Notes: generated from the sequence alone by a model not told the origin. Counted from the stretch's first letter, positions 42,139 to 53,365 are shown. The stretch: 64,000 nucleotides of DNA from Chitinophaga sedimenti (GCF_023156195.1 NZ_JAKUKA010000001.1:4030001-4094000), one strand, 5' to 3'. Made by a program: numbers and translations.

Positions 42139-44134
42139 ATGAAAAAGCTCCTCTTCGGATTATTGCTTTGCTATGCCGCCAGCGCCTCCGCGCAATCGGA
42201 ATATGCCGTTATCCTCGACCGCATCCGCACCGATATGATACCCGACGCCGCCGGCACCGCCCGGCAGGATAAAACCATCGCCAGTACCGTGATGTCGCAA
42301 CAGGGAGATGGATCCTGGGCGGACGTGGATTATGGCAAAGACACACGCGACTTTGAGGCCGGCACCCACCTCAACCGGATCAAAACATTCGCGCAGGCAT
42401 ATGTAAATCCTGCCAGCAGCTTTCATCAGCAGGCGCCGGTGATGAATGCCATCACTAAAGGACTGCAATACTGGAATACAAAAGATCCGCAAAGCTGGAA
42501 CTGGTACCACAACCAGATTTTTAGTCCGCAGCACCTCGGCGAAATTCTCATCCTCCTGGAAAAAACCAATATAGATGCCGGCCTTCGTAGCCGCCTGCTC
42601 AAACAAATGGAACGCGGCGATCCGCGCAAATGGACCGGTGCGAACAAACTCGATATTGCCGCACATTATATCTACCGCGCCTGCCTCACGGCCAACGACA
42701 CCCTTATGCGACTTGGCGTTAACGAAGCATTTTATCCTATTTTCTTAACCAGGGAAGAAGGCATTCAGCACGATTACGGCTACCAACAACATGGCCCACA
42801 ACTATACATTTACGGTTACGGCTCCGTGTTCGTTGACGGCGAAACCCGGATAGCGTATTATCTCCGCGGCACCTCATATGCACTAGCCGGCGACAAGCTG
42901 AACATCTTCAGTAACTTCGTCCGCAATACGTATTTGAAGGCCGCCCGCGGTAGCGCTATCGATTGGGGAACGATGGGCAGGAGCATCAGTCGCCCGAACG
43001 CGATGCGGACAGGCGGCTCCGCCAACCTCGTTACTCAAAGCCCTTGATCCCGCGCATGCGCCAGACTACGACGCAGCCATTGCCCGCAACACCGGCAAAC
43101 AACCCGCCGCATATAACATTGCGCCCATGCATACCCAATTCTGGAAATCAGATTACACCCTGCACCACCGTGCGGCGTACTGCTTCGGCGTGCATACAAC
43201 ATCTACCCGCACCGCGAAACAGGAAAACGGCAATGATGAAAACCTGAAAGGTTATTACCTTTCCGACGGGTCTACCTTTATCAGCAGCAATGGCGGCGAG
43301 TACCTGAACATATCGCCGGTATGGGACTGGAGCATGATTCCCGGTGTAACGGCGCCATACTTAAAAGAACTCCCGATCCGGAAAGCATGGGGTTTTAATT
43401 TCGGCACCACCACCTTCAGCGGGGGCGTGTCCGATTCCCTGTACGGCGCAGCGGCGCTGGACTTTAACGATTACAATACCCGCATCCGTAAAGCCTGGTT
43501 CTTTTTCGACGACGAAGTAGTATGCCTCGGTGCAGGCCTCAGCTCCACCGCCGGTGAAAATATTTACACCACCGTTAACCAGTGTTTGCAGCAAGGCAAA
43601 GTGCGCACCAGCGGCGGCAAACAACTGCAGTGGCTTACACACGACGGCATCAGTTACTACTTCCCCGCCGCCGACGCACGTTACAGCACCGAAAAACAAA
43701 CCGGCGACTGGTACAGCATCAACAAAAACGGCACAAAAGAAACACAGGAAAAAGAAGTATTCAAACTTTGGATAGATCATGGCAAACAGCCGGCAGATAA
43801 GGGTTACGTGTACTACGTAATTCCCGGTAAAAACATGGATCAATACGATACGAAGGCGGTACGTGTGTTACAGAATAGCGCGGATATACAGGCAGTACTG
43901 CATACAAAACTCAACATCCTGCAAGTAGTATTTTACAAAGCCGGCACATTCAAAAACGGCGATATCAGTATCACAGTGGATCGCGGTTGTGTGCTGATGG
44001 TACGGGATAATGTGCTATCTATCGCAGATCCGGCGCAATCGGAATTGCCGGTGCAGGTGGTGTTGCAGCAGCAGCGCATCAACTGCGTGCTGCCGAAGGG
44101 GCCTTATGCGGGGGCACAGCGTTCATCAATTTAA
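42139..44134 (+). CDS. Polysaccharide lyase family 8 (chondroitin/hyaluronan lyase-like), frameshifted
   Basis: Secreted lyase of 664 residues after repair. Signal peptide MKKLLFGLLLCYAASASA from ATG 42139 (an ATG at 42127 is possible). The helical domain carries the catalytic Asn region NWYHNQI and the key QQHGPQLYIYGYG motif, whose His and Tyr (nine residues apart) match the His/Tyr pair of Pedobacter chondroitinase AC. The beta-sandwich central part follows (YYLSDGSTFISSNGGEYLNI, KAWFFFDDEVVCLGAGL). A frameshift (probably one extra base) lies between 42975 and 43020. Xanthan or alginate-type specificity within PL8 cannot be excluded. It follows the HTCS gene by 76 bases. Confidence 0.88.
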
Positions 44135-44150
44135 AGTAACATAAAAGAAG

Positions 44151-44176
44151 AAGCCGGCCACTCACGCAGCCGGCTT
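44151..44176. terminator. Bidirectional terminator
   Basis: Stem AAGCCGGC / GCCGGCTT with a 10-base loop, T-rich on the plus strand (TTTTTTCTTTTT) and on the minus strand (CTTCTTTTATG). It separates the PL8 gene from the convergent dehydrogenase gene. Confidence 0.75.
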
Positions 44177-44197
44177 TTTTCTTTTTATCCATACAAG

Positions 44198-47100
44198 TTA
44201 TTTCGACAGCAATTTAAAGCTATACAACAACACCGCCGATTTCTGCGCGGGGTCCTGTGCTTTCACCACCAGGTAAAGGTTGCGACGTTTAGGATCGGTA
44301 ACCGCCGGGAAGCTGATCAAAGCCCTATTGGCTTTACCTCCCGCAGCGCCGGGACCAATCACGGTTTCGCCCAGCTTGGTGCCGGTTGCATTATCGAGGT
44401 GTGCTTCCACGACATAACCGCTGGTCATCGTAGAATCCTGCACCATAAAGGTTAATTCGATGCCGTTTACTTCGTTCAGGTCAAGGTTATTGTACGCGAG
44501 CCATGCCTGTTTGGAGGGCAGCGCAAAACGTTTGCCTTCTACTTCGAGCGAAGCAATGCCATTGCTTGCGTCCGACTGTTCGGCAATGAACTGCGGGTTG
44601 CGCAGTTCTACACTCGCAGTGCCGGTAATCGGACGAATGCCCGCACCGCCTTTATCGGTATAGCTGGCCACGAGGTAGAAAATACCTTTCTCTTTAAACT
44701 CGGCGCCGGACAGCGGATCTACGCTACCCGTCATTGCCAGCGATGGCGCCTGTTGCACGCCGCCAGCGATAGACATGATCCATTCCACGATCTGTTTGGC
44801 TTCGCCGGTGGTGATGGTCGGGTGGGCAGACATGGCCGTTTCGCCCCATACACCGCCACCGCCTTTGATGATCTTCTGCGACAGGTAATCCATCGCTTTC
44901 GGATCGCCTTTATACTTTTCGCTTACCTGTTTAAAGGAGGGGCCGATCGACTTCTCATCCACCTTGTGGCAGGACTTACAATCGCCGGATTCCACCATGT
45001 TTTTACCGGCAATGGCGCCGGAGATTACCTGGTGCCCCTGTGGCATGGCGGCTTTATCTTTTCCTTCCACATACATCGATTTGATGTACACGTTCGCCAT
45101 ATCGAGCGTACCGCTTGTACTGCTGCCATCTTCCTTATCGTTGATAACTACACTGTAGTTCACCTTTTTACCAGGGAAGTAGAACATGCTGTTACCTGAC
45201 ACGCTTACTTTCACGTCCGGCGTTTCGTTGCCGGCGTATACAGAGATCATATTACTCTGCGTACGCAAACCTTTATCGTCGATTACCTCGACGGATACGA
45301 GGTACTCACCTCCTGGCTATACGTAAACTCGGCTTCGGGCTCTTTGGTTTCTTTCTTATTGCCGTTGCCGAAATTCCATACGTACGTTACCGGGTCGCCG
45401 TCCGCATCGCGCGAACCGCTGGCGCTGGCTTTTACCGTGAAAGGCAAACCGCCGGTGATTTTATCGATGCTTAGTTTGGCCACCGGCGCGCGATTGCCGC
45501 CATTGTAATCGATACGTACCAGTCCTGCGTCTGGGTTTTTAGAGAACCACCCGCTGCCGTATTCCAATACGTACAGGCGACCATCCGGCCCCATCTCCAT
45601 GTCGATCGGCGCATGGAATTTAGCAGAAGGCATAAAACGCTCCATTTTGCTATAATTGCCATCTTTGTCCAGTGTTACCACCATGATCCAGTTACGGATC
45701 CAGTCATAGATGAACAGTTTGCCGTTATAGTAGTCGGGTAACCGGGTTTCCTTCGGATACAGGTCGCTGTAAAATACCGGGCCAGCTTCCGCATTACGGC
45801 CACCGGCGCCAACGAGCGGGAATTCATCCGACTTACCATAAGGATACCAGATGAAGGCCTTTTGTGCCGGGGGCAATTCTTTTAAACCCGTATTGTTACG
45901 CGAGTTATTTATCGGTTTGGCGGGATCCCAGGCGGGGCCGCTTTCACCTGTTTCGTAGTTGAACTGGCGATACGGTTTGTTGTCGGCAATGAACAGCGGA
46001 TAGCCATAGTTACCCGGCTTTTTCGCCTGGTTTATTTCATCGTAACCACGGGGGCCACGCTCCGGAACATCCGCGGAAGCATCGGGACCCACTTCTCCCC
46101 AGTAGAGATAACTGTTTTTCTGGTCAACAGAAATACGGTAAGGATTACGGGTACCCATCACATAAATCTCGGGTTTAGTATTAGGCGTCCCTTTTTTAAA
46201 CAGGTTACCATCCGGTATTTCATAGCTGCCATCTTCCTTTACCCTGATACGCAGAATTTTACCACGCAGGTCGTTCGTATTGGCGGCGCTTCTGCGGCCA
46301 TCGTACTGCAGGTGGCCGGGACGGTCATCCGTTGGGCCAAAGCTCTTGCTGGTATAGGGCTGATTGGGTTCGTCGAACGGCGTCGTGTTATCGCCGGTGG
46401 AGAGGTACAACAGCTTATCGGGACCAAACGCAATGGAACCGCCGGTATGACAGCAGATCTGGCGCTGGGAATAAAACTGGAGGATGGTTTTCTCTGATGC
46501 CATATCCAGCTGGTTGTTTTCGAACTTGAAGCGGGACAAACGGTTTACAGAAGTATCTGCGGGAGAGTAGAACACGTATACAAAATGATTCTTTGCATAA
46601 TCCGGATCGGCTTGTATGCCCAGCACACCTTCTTCCGCATTCACACCTTCCACACTGGTTTTGTGGTACACGTTCAGGAAACCCACCTGTGATAATGCCT
46701 TGGTAGCACTGTTATAAAACAGGATCTCGCCGCGGCGTTGTGCAATGAGGATATCGAGATTCGGCAGGATGGTCATTTCCGTTGGCTCGAAGAACTCGCC
46801 GCTGGCCAGTACCTGGCGGGAGAAGCGGTCTTCGCTCGGTACGCGGGTCGCTTTTGCTTTGGAGTAGTCCAGTACGGGATTATCGCCGATAGCGTACTTG
46901 ATACCGCCGAGCAGGTGTTTCAGGAATTCGGGTTCTGTATAAGATTCTTCCGTATGTCCCAGGCCGGTGTAAAACGCGCGGCCGCCGTCGAAGTTGTGAT
47001 ACCAGGCAATAGGATGATCATCGTTCATATTACCGCCGGTGTAGCTTTTTCGTCGAGCTTCATCAGCACGCTGGTAGCTTTGTTCAGCTTCTTGTAATTG

Positions 47101-47615
47101 TACCATTCGTCGGTATGTTCCCATACAGCGGGTAAATCTTTCGTCGCTGCAAAATTCTTATCGATGATGTTGATTTTGGCTTTGTGCACACCCGGTGGAT
47201 GACTTTCAAAATAACCACCTACCAGTTCGCCATACCAGCCCCAGTCATATTCCGTATCGGCTGCTGCGTGTATGCCAACAAAACCGCCACCGGACTGGAT
47301 GTACCGTTCAAAATCGGCTTCCTGGAAGTTATTCAGCACATCGCCGGTAGTAGATAAAAAGATGACCGCGGCATATTGCGCCAGCGAATCCTCGTTGATC
47401 TTGTCGGCGTTTTCTGTCGTATCTACCAAAAACCCGTTTTCCTTGCCCAGCTTTTGAATAGCTGCAATACCGGCAGGGATGGAGGCATGACGGAAGCCTT
47501 TTGTTTTGCTGAACACCAGCACGCGGGGCTGGCCTTCGCGCGTTTTTTTACAGCCTGCAATAAAGGCGGCGGTAAACGCCAGCAGGGTGAGTAAAACGAC
47601 ACTTCGAATCTTCAT
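44198..47615 (-). CDS. ThuA-PQQ sugar dehydrogenase-PKD-cytochrome c fusion lipoprotein (frameshifted)
   Basis: Exported multidomain protein of 1,139 residues after repair. In order: lipoprotein signal (AAFIAGC), ThuA-like domain (RVLVFSKTKGFRHASIPAGI, FVGIHAAADTEYDWGWYG), PQQ-dependent glucose/sorbosone dehydrogenase propeller (about 240-650: NLDILIAQRRGEILFY, EEGVLGIQADPDY, FYSQRQICCHTGGSIAFG, MGTRNPYRISVD), a PKD domain (DADGDPVTYVWNFG), class-I cytochrome c (CKSCH with distal Met in AMSAHP) and a C-terminal beta-sandwich. Two one-base losses split it, in the run near 47046-47052 and near 45306. The heme could take electrons from the PQQ site. It ends an operon with related sugar-oxidation genes. 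Confidence 0.9.
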
Positions 47616-47639
47616 AACGATTAATCAGTTTAAGTGAGT

Positions 47640-48380
47640 TTATTTTTTCTTCGGGAAGTGTTTGCCCATGGCATATTGTAAACCGCCAAGCACATGTTGC
47701 AGGAAGGCGGGTTCTTCATAAGACGCTTTTGTATGGCCCAGCTCCGTGTAAAATGTGCGGCCGCCATCGTACTCGCGATACCAGCTCATCGGGTGGTCGC
47801 CATTGTTTTTGCCGCCCTGGTAAGTGCTTTCATCTATCTTGATAAGCACCTTAAGGCCCGGCACAATACTTTTAAAATTGTACCATTCATCTTTGCGGAT
47901 CCAGTCGTTGGGTAAATGTTTGGTGGAAGGATGATTGTGATCTACCACTTTCAGCGTGGCGGTTTGCTGCGCGGGGTGACTGAGAAAATAGGCGCCTACC
48001 AGCTGGTTGTACCAGGGCCAGTCGTATTCTGTATCGGTAGCCGCGTGTATGCCTACGAAGCTGCCTCCTTTGCGGATGTACTGCTCCATGGCTGCCTGCT
48101 GTGCGTCGTTCAATATATCGCCGGTAGTGCTCAGGAACACGATGGACGCGTACTGCTTCAGGTTATCGTAAGTGAATTTGCCGGCATCTTCCGTTGTATC
48201 CACCGCAAAACCATTGTCGGCGCCCAGTTTCAGCATCGCCAGTTTGCCCACGGGGATGGCATCGTGCCGGAAGCCTGCCGTTTTGGAAAATACCAGCACT
48301 TTAGGCTTTGCTTTCTTCTTTGCATTCGCCACACCAACCATAGCGACGAGGGCCAACAACAGGAGCGTCCATTTTTTCAT
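47640..48380 (-). CDS. ThuA domain protein, secreted
   Basis: Intact 246-residue protein starting MKKWTLLLLALVAMVGVANA (signal peptide; the ATG at 48389 adds three residues). The whole mature part is a ThuA-like glutamine-amidotransferase-fold domain: PKVLVFSKTAGFRHDAIPVG, VFLSTTGDILNDAQQ, FVGIHAATDTEYDWPWY and DHPMSWYREYDGGRTFYTEL. ThuA proteins act in trehalose/3-keto-sugar metabolism; the reaction is not settled. It lies 24 bases before the fusion protein, which carries a closely similar domain, so duplication and fusion are likely. Confidence 0.9.
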   Translation of the reverse strand: MKKWTLLLLALVAMVGVANAKKKAKPKVLVFSKTAGFRHDAIPVGKLAMLKLGADNGFAVDTTEDAGKFTYDNLKQYASIVFLSTTGDILNDAQQAAMEQYIRKGGSFVGIHAATDTEYDWPWYNQLVGAYFLSHPAQQTATLKVVDHNHPSTKHLPNDWIRKDEWYNFKSIVPGLKVLIKIDESTYQGGKNNGDHPMSWYREYDGGRTFYTELGHTKASYEEPAFLQHVLGGLQYAMGKHFPKKK

Positions 48381-48496
48381 CGTGTACATGTTATAAAGTA
48401 AGGAATATGATCAAAAACAGGTGTCCCCTGGGGATATGAATTCACCACAGAGGACACTCAAGTTTCTACGCTATTGCATGAATATGTTTGCGACTA

Positions 48497-49219
48497 CTAG
48501 AGTACGCGGATCTTCAGGTTTTTGTACCACACCTTGTCGCCGTGGTCCTGCAGTGCGATCTTGCCTTTTGCATATTCGCCGAAACCCTTCCAGGTTTTGA
48601 ATTTACTGTTATTCAGCAGCTCCTGCCACTCGGGCGTACCCATGGTGGTTTCTGCTGTTTTATTACCGTTCAGGAACAGCTGGATCTTACCATCTTTCTT
48701 TACGATTCTCGCGGTGTTCCACTCGCCTACGGGTTTAGCGTAAAACTTGGGGGCAGCGATCATATCGTACAGTTCACCTGAATTGTGTTTTTTGTTTTTA
48801 CCGTCCGGGTGGCCGGCGTCGTCGATCACCTGCATTTCGGGACCGGTAGAATAGGTAGCGCCGTACTTTTTGTCTTCGTTTACGCCGAACATTACACCGC
48901 TGTTACCATTAGGTGCAATTTTCCAGTCGTACACGAGTTCAAAGTTTTCGTAATCCGCATCGGTTACGAGGTCGCCGCCGGATGCGCCGTTTTTCTTAGC
49001 ATCGGTGTCCGGGAACAGTGCGCCGTCCTGAACGGTCCAGGCCGGAGTACTGCCTTCTTTAGCGTGGAACTGGTGCCATCCGCTAAGGGTTTTGCCGTCG
49101 AACAACAGCTGCCAGCCTTCTTTCTTTTCTTTCTTGCTTAAGCCGGCGCCGTTCTGGGCTACTGCGCATGAGCTGATCATGATGCAGGCCGCCATGGCGG
49201 AGAATACGATACGTTTCAT
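48497..49219 (-). CDS. DUF1080 domain protein (3-keto-disaccharide hydrolase family)
   Basis: Intact 240-residue secreted protein with a lipoprotein-like signal (ACIMISSCAVAQNG). One DUF1080 concanavalin-like domain follows: GWQLLFDGKTLSGWHQF, FELVYDWKIAPNGNSGVMFG, ATYSTGPEMQVIDDAGHPDG and the closing ALQDHGDKVWYKNLKIRVL. Characterised relatives cleave 3-keto-glucosides made by Gfo/Idh/MocA or flavin dehydrogenases. It sits among ThuA, cytochrome c, isomerase and MocA genes, which fits that pathway. Confidence 0.92.
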   Translation of the reverse strand: MKRIVFSAMAACIMISSCAVAQNGAGLSKKEKKEGWQLLFDGKTLSGWHQFHAKEGSTPAWTVQDGALFPDTDAKKNGASGGDLVTDADYENFELVYDWKIAPNGNSGVMFGVNEDKKYGATYSTGPEMQVIDDAGHPDGKNKKHNSGELYDMIAAPKFYAKPVGEWNTARIVKKDGKIQLFLNGNKTAETTMGTPEWQELLNNSKFKTWKGFGEYAKGKIALQDHGDKVWYKNLKIRVL

Positions 49220-49308
49220 AAGAGCATGTGCTTTTTAAAAATAATACTTCGTTCCGGGTTCCCGGAACATTCAGCCATGACGTGTTTTATAAAGGCGTTA
49301 CCGGCAAC

Positions 49309-49704
49309 TTATTTACCGGTAGAAAGGATGTACTTCGCCATCTCTTTTGCATCTTCCACGGAAACATCCGGGTGTGGCGTCATTGGAACTTCGCCCCAGT
49401 TGCCGGTGCCTCCTTTGATTATTTTGTCTGCCAGCATCGCGATGTTCTCTTCGGTGGCAGGATATTTTTTCGCTACATCGATGTAAGCGGGGCCGATCAG
49501 CTTCAACTCCACCTTGTGGCAGGTGAGGCAGTCTTTCGCGGCAATCAGTTCTTCGCCTTTAGACACCTTTACTTCTGCAGGTGCTTCGTTAGCGCTGATT
49601 TTCACTTCATCCTCTTTTTTTTTCTCTTCTTTTTTTTCACCACCGCCACAGGCTGCGATAAACAACGCGCTGATAAAGAGCGGCGCTAAAAGTTGCTTCT
49701 TCAT
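49309..49704 (-). CDS. Class-I c-type cytochrome lipoprotein
   Basis: Intact 131-residue protein with a lipobox (ALFIAACGGG), a lysine/glutamate-rich linker (GEKKEEKKKEDEV) and one heme-binding motif CLTCHK with distal Met in GEVPMTPHPDVS. The domain is closely related to the cytochrome part of the fusion protein at 44198-47615 (IIKGGTGNWGE versus IIKGGGGVWGE). It probably carries electrons from periplasmic sugar oxidation to the respiratory chain. Confidence 0.92.
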   Translation of the reverse strand: MKKQLLAPLFISALFIAACGGGEKKEEKKKEDEVKISANEAPAEVKVSKGEELIAAKDCLTCHKVELKLIGPAYIDVAKKYPATEENIAMLADKIIKGGTGNWGEVPMTPHPDVSVEDAKEMAKYILSTGK

Positions 49705-49808
49705 GTTGATCGTAAATTTTTTGTCTTCCTTATTTTTAACAGGCCGGGGAAATTACACATTAAATTCAAAACCTGCCAAATCTTTATATAAGCGAGAAAG
49801 CGCCGGGG

Positions 49809-50861
49809 TTAAATCCCCAGCACTTTCTTGTTAAAAGCTTCATCAGAGCCGGTTCCGGCGAAATCGTCGAAAGCCTTCTCCGTTACACGAATGATGTGGT
49901 CCTGGATAAAAGGAGCCCCTTCCCTGGCGCCATCTTCCGGGTGCTTCATGCAGCACTCCCACTCCATTACGGCCCAGCCGCTGAAGTTGTATTGGGTCAG
50001 CTTGCTGAAAACAGCCTTGAAATCCACCTGACCGTCGCCCAGTGAGCGGAAACGGCCCGGACGGTCGATCCATGACTGGTAACCGCCGTACACGCCCGAA
50101 CGGCCTGTAGCATTAAATTCCGCATCTTTCACATGGAACATGCGGATTTTTTCGTGGTAAATATCGATGTACTCCAGATAATCGAGGCACTGTAATACAA
50201 AGTGGCTTGGATCGTACAACAAACAAGCGCGGTTGTGGTTGCCGGTAGCCTCCAGGAAACGCTCGTAGCTGATGCCGTCATGTAAGTCCTCACCCGGGTG
50301 AATCTCATAACAAAGGTCCACGCCATTGGCATCATACTCGTTCAGGATCGGCAGCCAGCGGTCCGCCAGTTCTTTAAAACCGGTTTCCACCAGTCCCGCC
50401 GGCCTTTGCGGCCAGGGGTATACCGTGTGCCAGAGCAGCGCGCCGCTGAAAGTGGCCGCCGCGTTCAGGCCCAGGTTGTTGCTGGCTTTAGCCGCCAGTT
50501 TCAGCTGGTCTACCGCCCATTCGGTACGGGCCTTCGGGTTGCCGCGCAGTGCTTCGGGCGCAAACCCGTCGAACAGCTCGTTGTAGGCAGGATGTACCGC
50601 TACCAGCTGGCCCTGTAAGTGGGTGGACAGCTCCGTAATTTCCATACCGGCTTCTTTTACGATCCCCGCCAGTTCATCCGCATAGGTTTTACTTTCCGCG
50701 GCCTTTTTCAGGTCGATGAGGCGACTGTCCCAGGTAGGGATCTGTACACCTTTAAAACCCAGTCCGGCAGACCATTTACAGATATCTTTCAGGTTATTGA
50801 ACGGCGCCTTGTCGTCTACGAACTGCGCCAGGAAAATACCAGGACCTTTAATCGTTTTCAT
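49809..50861 (-). CDS. Sugar phosphate isomerase/epimerase (TIM barrel)
   Basis: Intact 350-residue xylose-isomerase-like TIM barrel protein: FLAQFVDDKAPFNNLKDICK, GFKGVQIPTWDSRLID, ITELSTHLQGQLVAVHPAYN and metal-ligand segments VDLCYEIHPGEDLHDG, LLYDPSHFVLQCLDY, IRMFHVKDAEF and WAVMEWECCMKHP. It lies directly after the Gfo/Idh/MocA gene, with which such isomerases are usually paired. There is no signal peptide, so it is cytoplasmic. The exact sugar is unknown. Confidence 0.92.
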   Translation of the reverse strand: MKTIKGPGIFLAQFVDDKAPFNNLKDICKWSAGLGFKGVQIPTWDSRLIDLKKAAESKTYADELAGIVKEAGMEITELSTHLQGQLVAVHPAYNELFDGFAPEALRGNPKARTEWAVDQLKLAAKASNNLGLNAAATFSGALLWHTVYPWPQRPAGLVETGFKELADRWLPILNEYDANGVDLCYEIHPGEDLHDGISYERFLEATGNHNRACLLYDPSHFVLQCLDYLEYIDIYHEKIRMFHVKDAEFNATGRSGVYGGYQSWIDRPGRFRSLGDGQVDFKAVFSKLTQYNFSGWAVMEWECCMKHPEDGAREGAPFIQDHIIRVTEKAFDDFAGTGSDEAFNKKVLGI

Positions 50862-50879
50862 AATACCGCTCCCTCTTTT

Positions 50880-52039
50880 TTAGATTTCGAATTTCGTCCA
50901 TTTCTGCTCGCTGGCGGAAGATTTCACGACAGTGTCGATGAAGGCCATGCCGCGGATACCTTCTTCCACACCCGGAATATCCGGGGCTTCTGCTACCGGT
51001 GTGTTACCGTCGATGCGGGCGCTTACCTGCAGGGCAAAGTTGCGGTACAGGTTGGCAAATGCCTCCGGTATCCTTCGGGGTGACCACCCGGTGTGCGGGT
51101 ATTATGAACGGTGTAGCTGGAAAGGTTGCCGAAACCGGTACCCTGGCGGTAGATTTCAGTCGGCCTGTCGAGCCATTTTACGAGGAGGGTGTTGGGTTCG
51201 TGCTGTGCCCATTCGATACCGCCTTTTTCGCCGTAAACACGGATTTTCAGCGCATTTTCTTCACCGGCAGCTACCTGCGATGCCATGAGCACACCGGCGG
51301 CGCCATTATCGAATTTCAGGAGCACGGCGCCGTCATCGTCCAGCGCGCGGCCGTCTACCATAATATTAAGATCAGCGCACAGCTTATCCACTTTAGCGCC
51401 GGAAATATATTCTGCCAGGTTAAAAGCGTGGGTACCGATGTCGCCGAAAGCGCCGCTTTTGCCGCTGCGTTTGGGATCTGTACGCCAGGCTGCCTGTGCG
51501 TTACCTTCCCGCTCACTCAGTTTGCTGAGCCAGCCCTGCGGATATTCTACCCATACTTTGCGGATTTTACCAAGCTGGCCTTCTGCCACCATCTGGCGGG
51601 CCTGTTTCACCATCGGGTAACCGGTGTAGGTGTGCGTGAGCAGTAACAGCTGGCCGGTTTTGGCCACCTGTTCCTTCAGCGCTTTGGCTTCGTCCAGGTT
51701 CAGGGTGATAGGCTTTTCCACAACTACGTGAAAACCTTTCTCCAGCGCCATCATCGCAGGCTCAAAGTGTGCGAAGTTGGGGGTTACGATCGTAATAAAA
51801 TCCAGTCTGTCTTCCGTGCGTGCTGCTTCCTTTTCCAACATGGTTTTGTAGTCGGTGTAGGTGCGGTCCTCGTCGAGGAACAACATTTTACCTGAGTCTA
51901 CAGCCACTTCCGGGTTTACGCTCAGCGCACCGGCTTTTACTTCTATCAATCCGTCCATGTTGGCGGCGAGTCTGTGCACGGCACCGATGAAAGCGTCTTT
52001 ACCGCCTCCGATCATGCCCATTCTTAATTTACGGTTCAT
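50880..52039 (-). CDS. Gfo/Idh/MocA family oxidoreductase (frameshifted)
   Basis: NAD(P)-dependent sugar dehydrogenase of 386 residues after repair. Rossmann start RMGMIGGGKDAFIGAVH, the family signature VVEKPITLNLDEAKAL with the catalytic Lys of EKP, and GDIGTHAFNLAEYISGAKV with the conserved Asp/His. One C is missing near 51065-51066; repair gives GHPEGYPEAFANLYRNFA and moves the stop to 50880. It lies between the MFS carrier gene and the isomerase gene. Oxidation at C3 of a sugar is the inferred reaction, from the DUF1080 and ThuA neighbours. Confidence 0.92.
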
Positions 52040-52058
52040 ATCTCTTGATTCAACGTTT

Positions 52059-53335
52059 TTATGCGGTTTGCAAATTCGGCTTTTGACGGCCTCTCATATA
52101 AAACACCAGCCCTGTAAAGGCGGCGACTAAAATAACAGGAATAATTAACGTAGCATTAATGATTTCCGGTCCGGCTACGGCCTGTGCCTGTGCAAAAGCG
52201 GCTGCTTCGGGTGTTCCGGCCGCTGCGCCGCGGTAGTCTCCAAGGCTGGCGCCGGCCGGTAAGTTACGGGCAATAATGTTATCATAATAGGAGCCCATAA
52301 AACTCATGTACACCGACACGGCAAACATGCCCGCACCTCCGACAAGATTCATACCCAAAGCGCCTGACTTAGGCACATTTTCAGATACAAAACCGATCAT
52401 CGTAGGCCAGAAGTACGTTACGCCGATGCCGAAAATGATCGCGGCCACAAAAATAAGATTCCCGCTCACATGGCCCAGCATGTAAAGGCCAACGGCGGAA
52501 AAAATGGCGGATGCCAGCAATACGCCGGCAGGTGCTATGCGGTGGATCAGCGGACCGGCAAACGCACGTCCGAGGGTTTGTACACCCGCCGTGAGCGCCA
52601 GTATCAGGATCGCATTTTCCGTTACATTTTTCAGCAATACATCTATCCATTGACCGGTAAATAACTCGGTAATGGCCGTGCCGAACATCATGATAAAGAT
52701 AAAAATAAACAATGGCGAACCAAGCGCCCGGTACATTTCCCCGTCGCTTACCCCTGCCGCAACGCGTTCTGTTACCGGCATTTCGAGCTTGAGGAACAGG
52801 TATCCGTAAATGAGCGTAGGAATGATCATGGTGCCTACCTGCCAAACATAACCAAGTCCCGGTATTTGCTGAACAGGAACACGATGAGCGTGCCCACCAC
52901 AATACCGCCGGGGAACCAGAGATGGAAGTGGCTCAGCTTCGTGGTTTTATTGTCCGGGTAAATACTGGCTACCAGCGGATTACAGGCAGCTTCCACGGTG
53001 CCGTTGGCCATGCCGATGAACAGGGTGGAAATAAACAGGCTCCAGAACCCGTTGGCGAAAATAGTGAGTACAATACCCAGCAGGTGCAGCACAAAAGCGG
53101 CCATCAGCAGGCGTTTCATGCCAATGGCATCCACAATGAACCCACCGATTACCACGGCCAGCGGGAAACCCCAGAACGCAGTGGCGGCAATAACGCTCAG
53201 CTGGCTGACGTTGAGGTCGAATTTCACCCCAAGCTCGCCCAGTATACCGGCGCGAATGCCAAAGGAAAGCGAGGTGACAAGAAGGGCCAGGCAGCTGGCA
53301 ACGAATAACTTAGAAGGCTCTATTGGCTTTTTCAT
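52059..53335 (-). CDS. MFS transporter (frameshifted)
   Basis: Inner-membrane carrier of 425 residues after repair with 12 predicted membrane segments. The start at 53335 (MKKPIEPSKLFVASCLALLV) is preferred over the upstream ATG at 53476. One G is missing near 52852-52853; repair gives FSKYRDLGYVWQVGTMIIPTL and joins both halves. It is the first gene of the operon running to 44198 and probably imports the sugar or its oxidised product. An inverted repeat at 53366-53402 lies just upstream of the start. Confidence 0.9.
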
Positions 53336-53365
53336 AACGTGTGCCGATGTTTTTTTGGGTTGATT

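Noticed and set aside
48421..48457. Terminator after the DUF1080 gene
   Set aside because: GTGTCC/GGACAC arms have a mismatch, a long loop and no T-run, so the signal is too weak.
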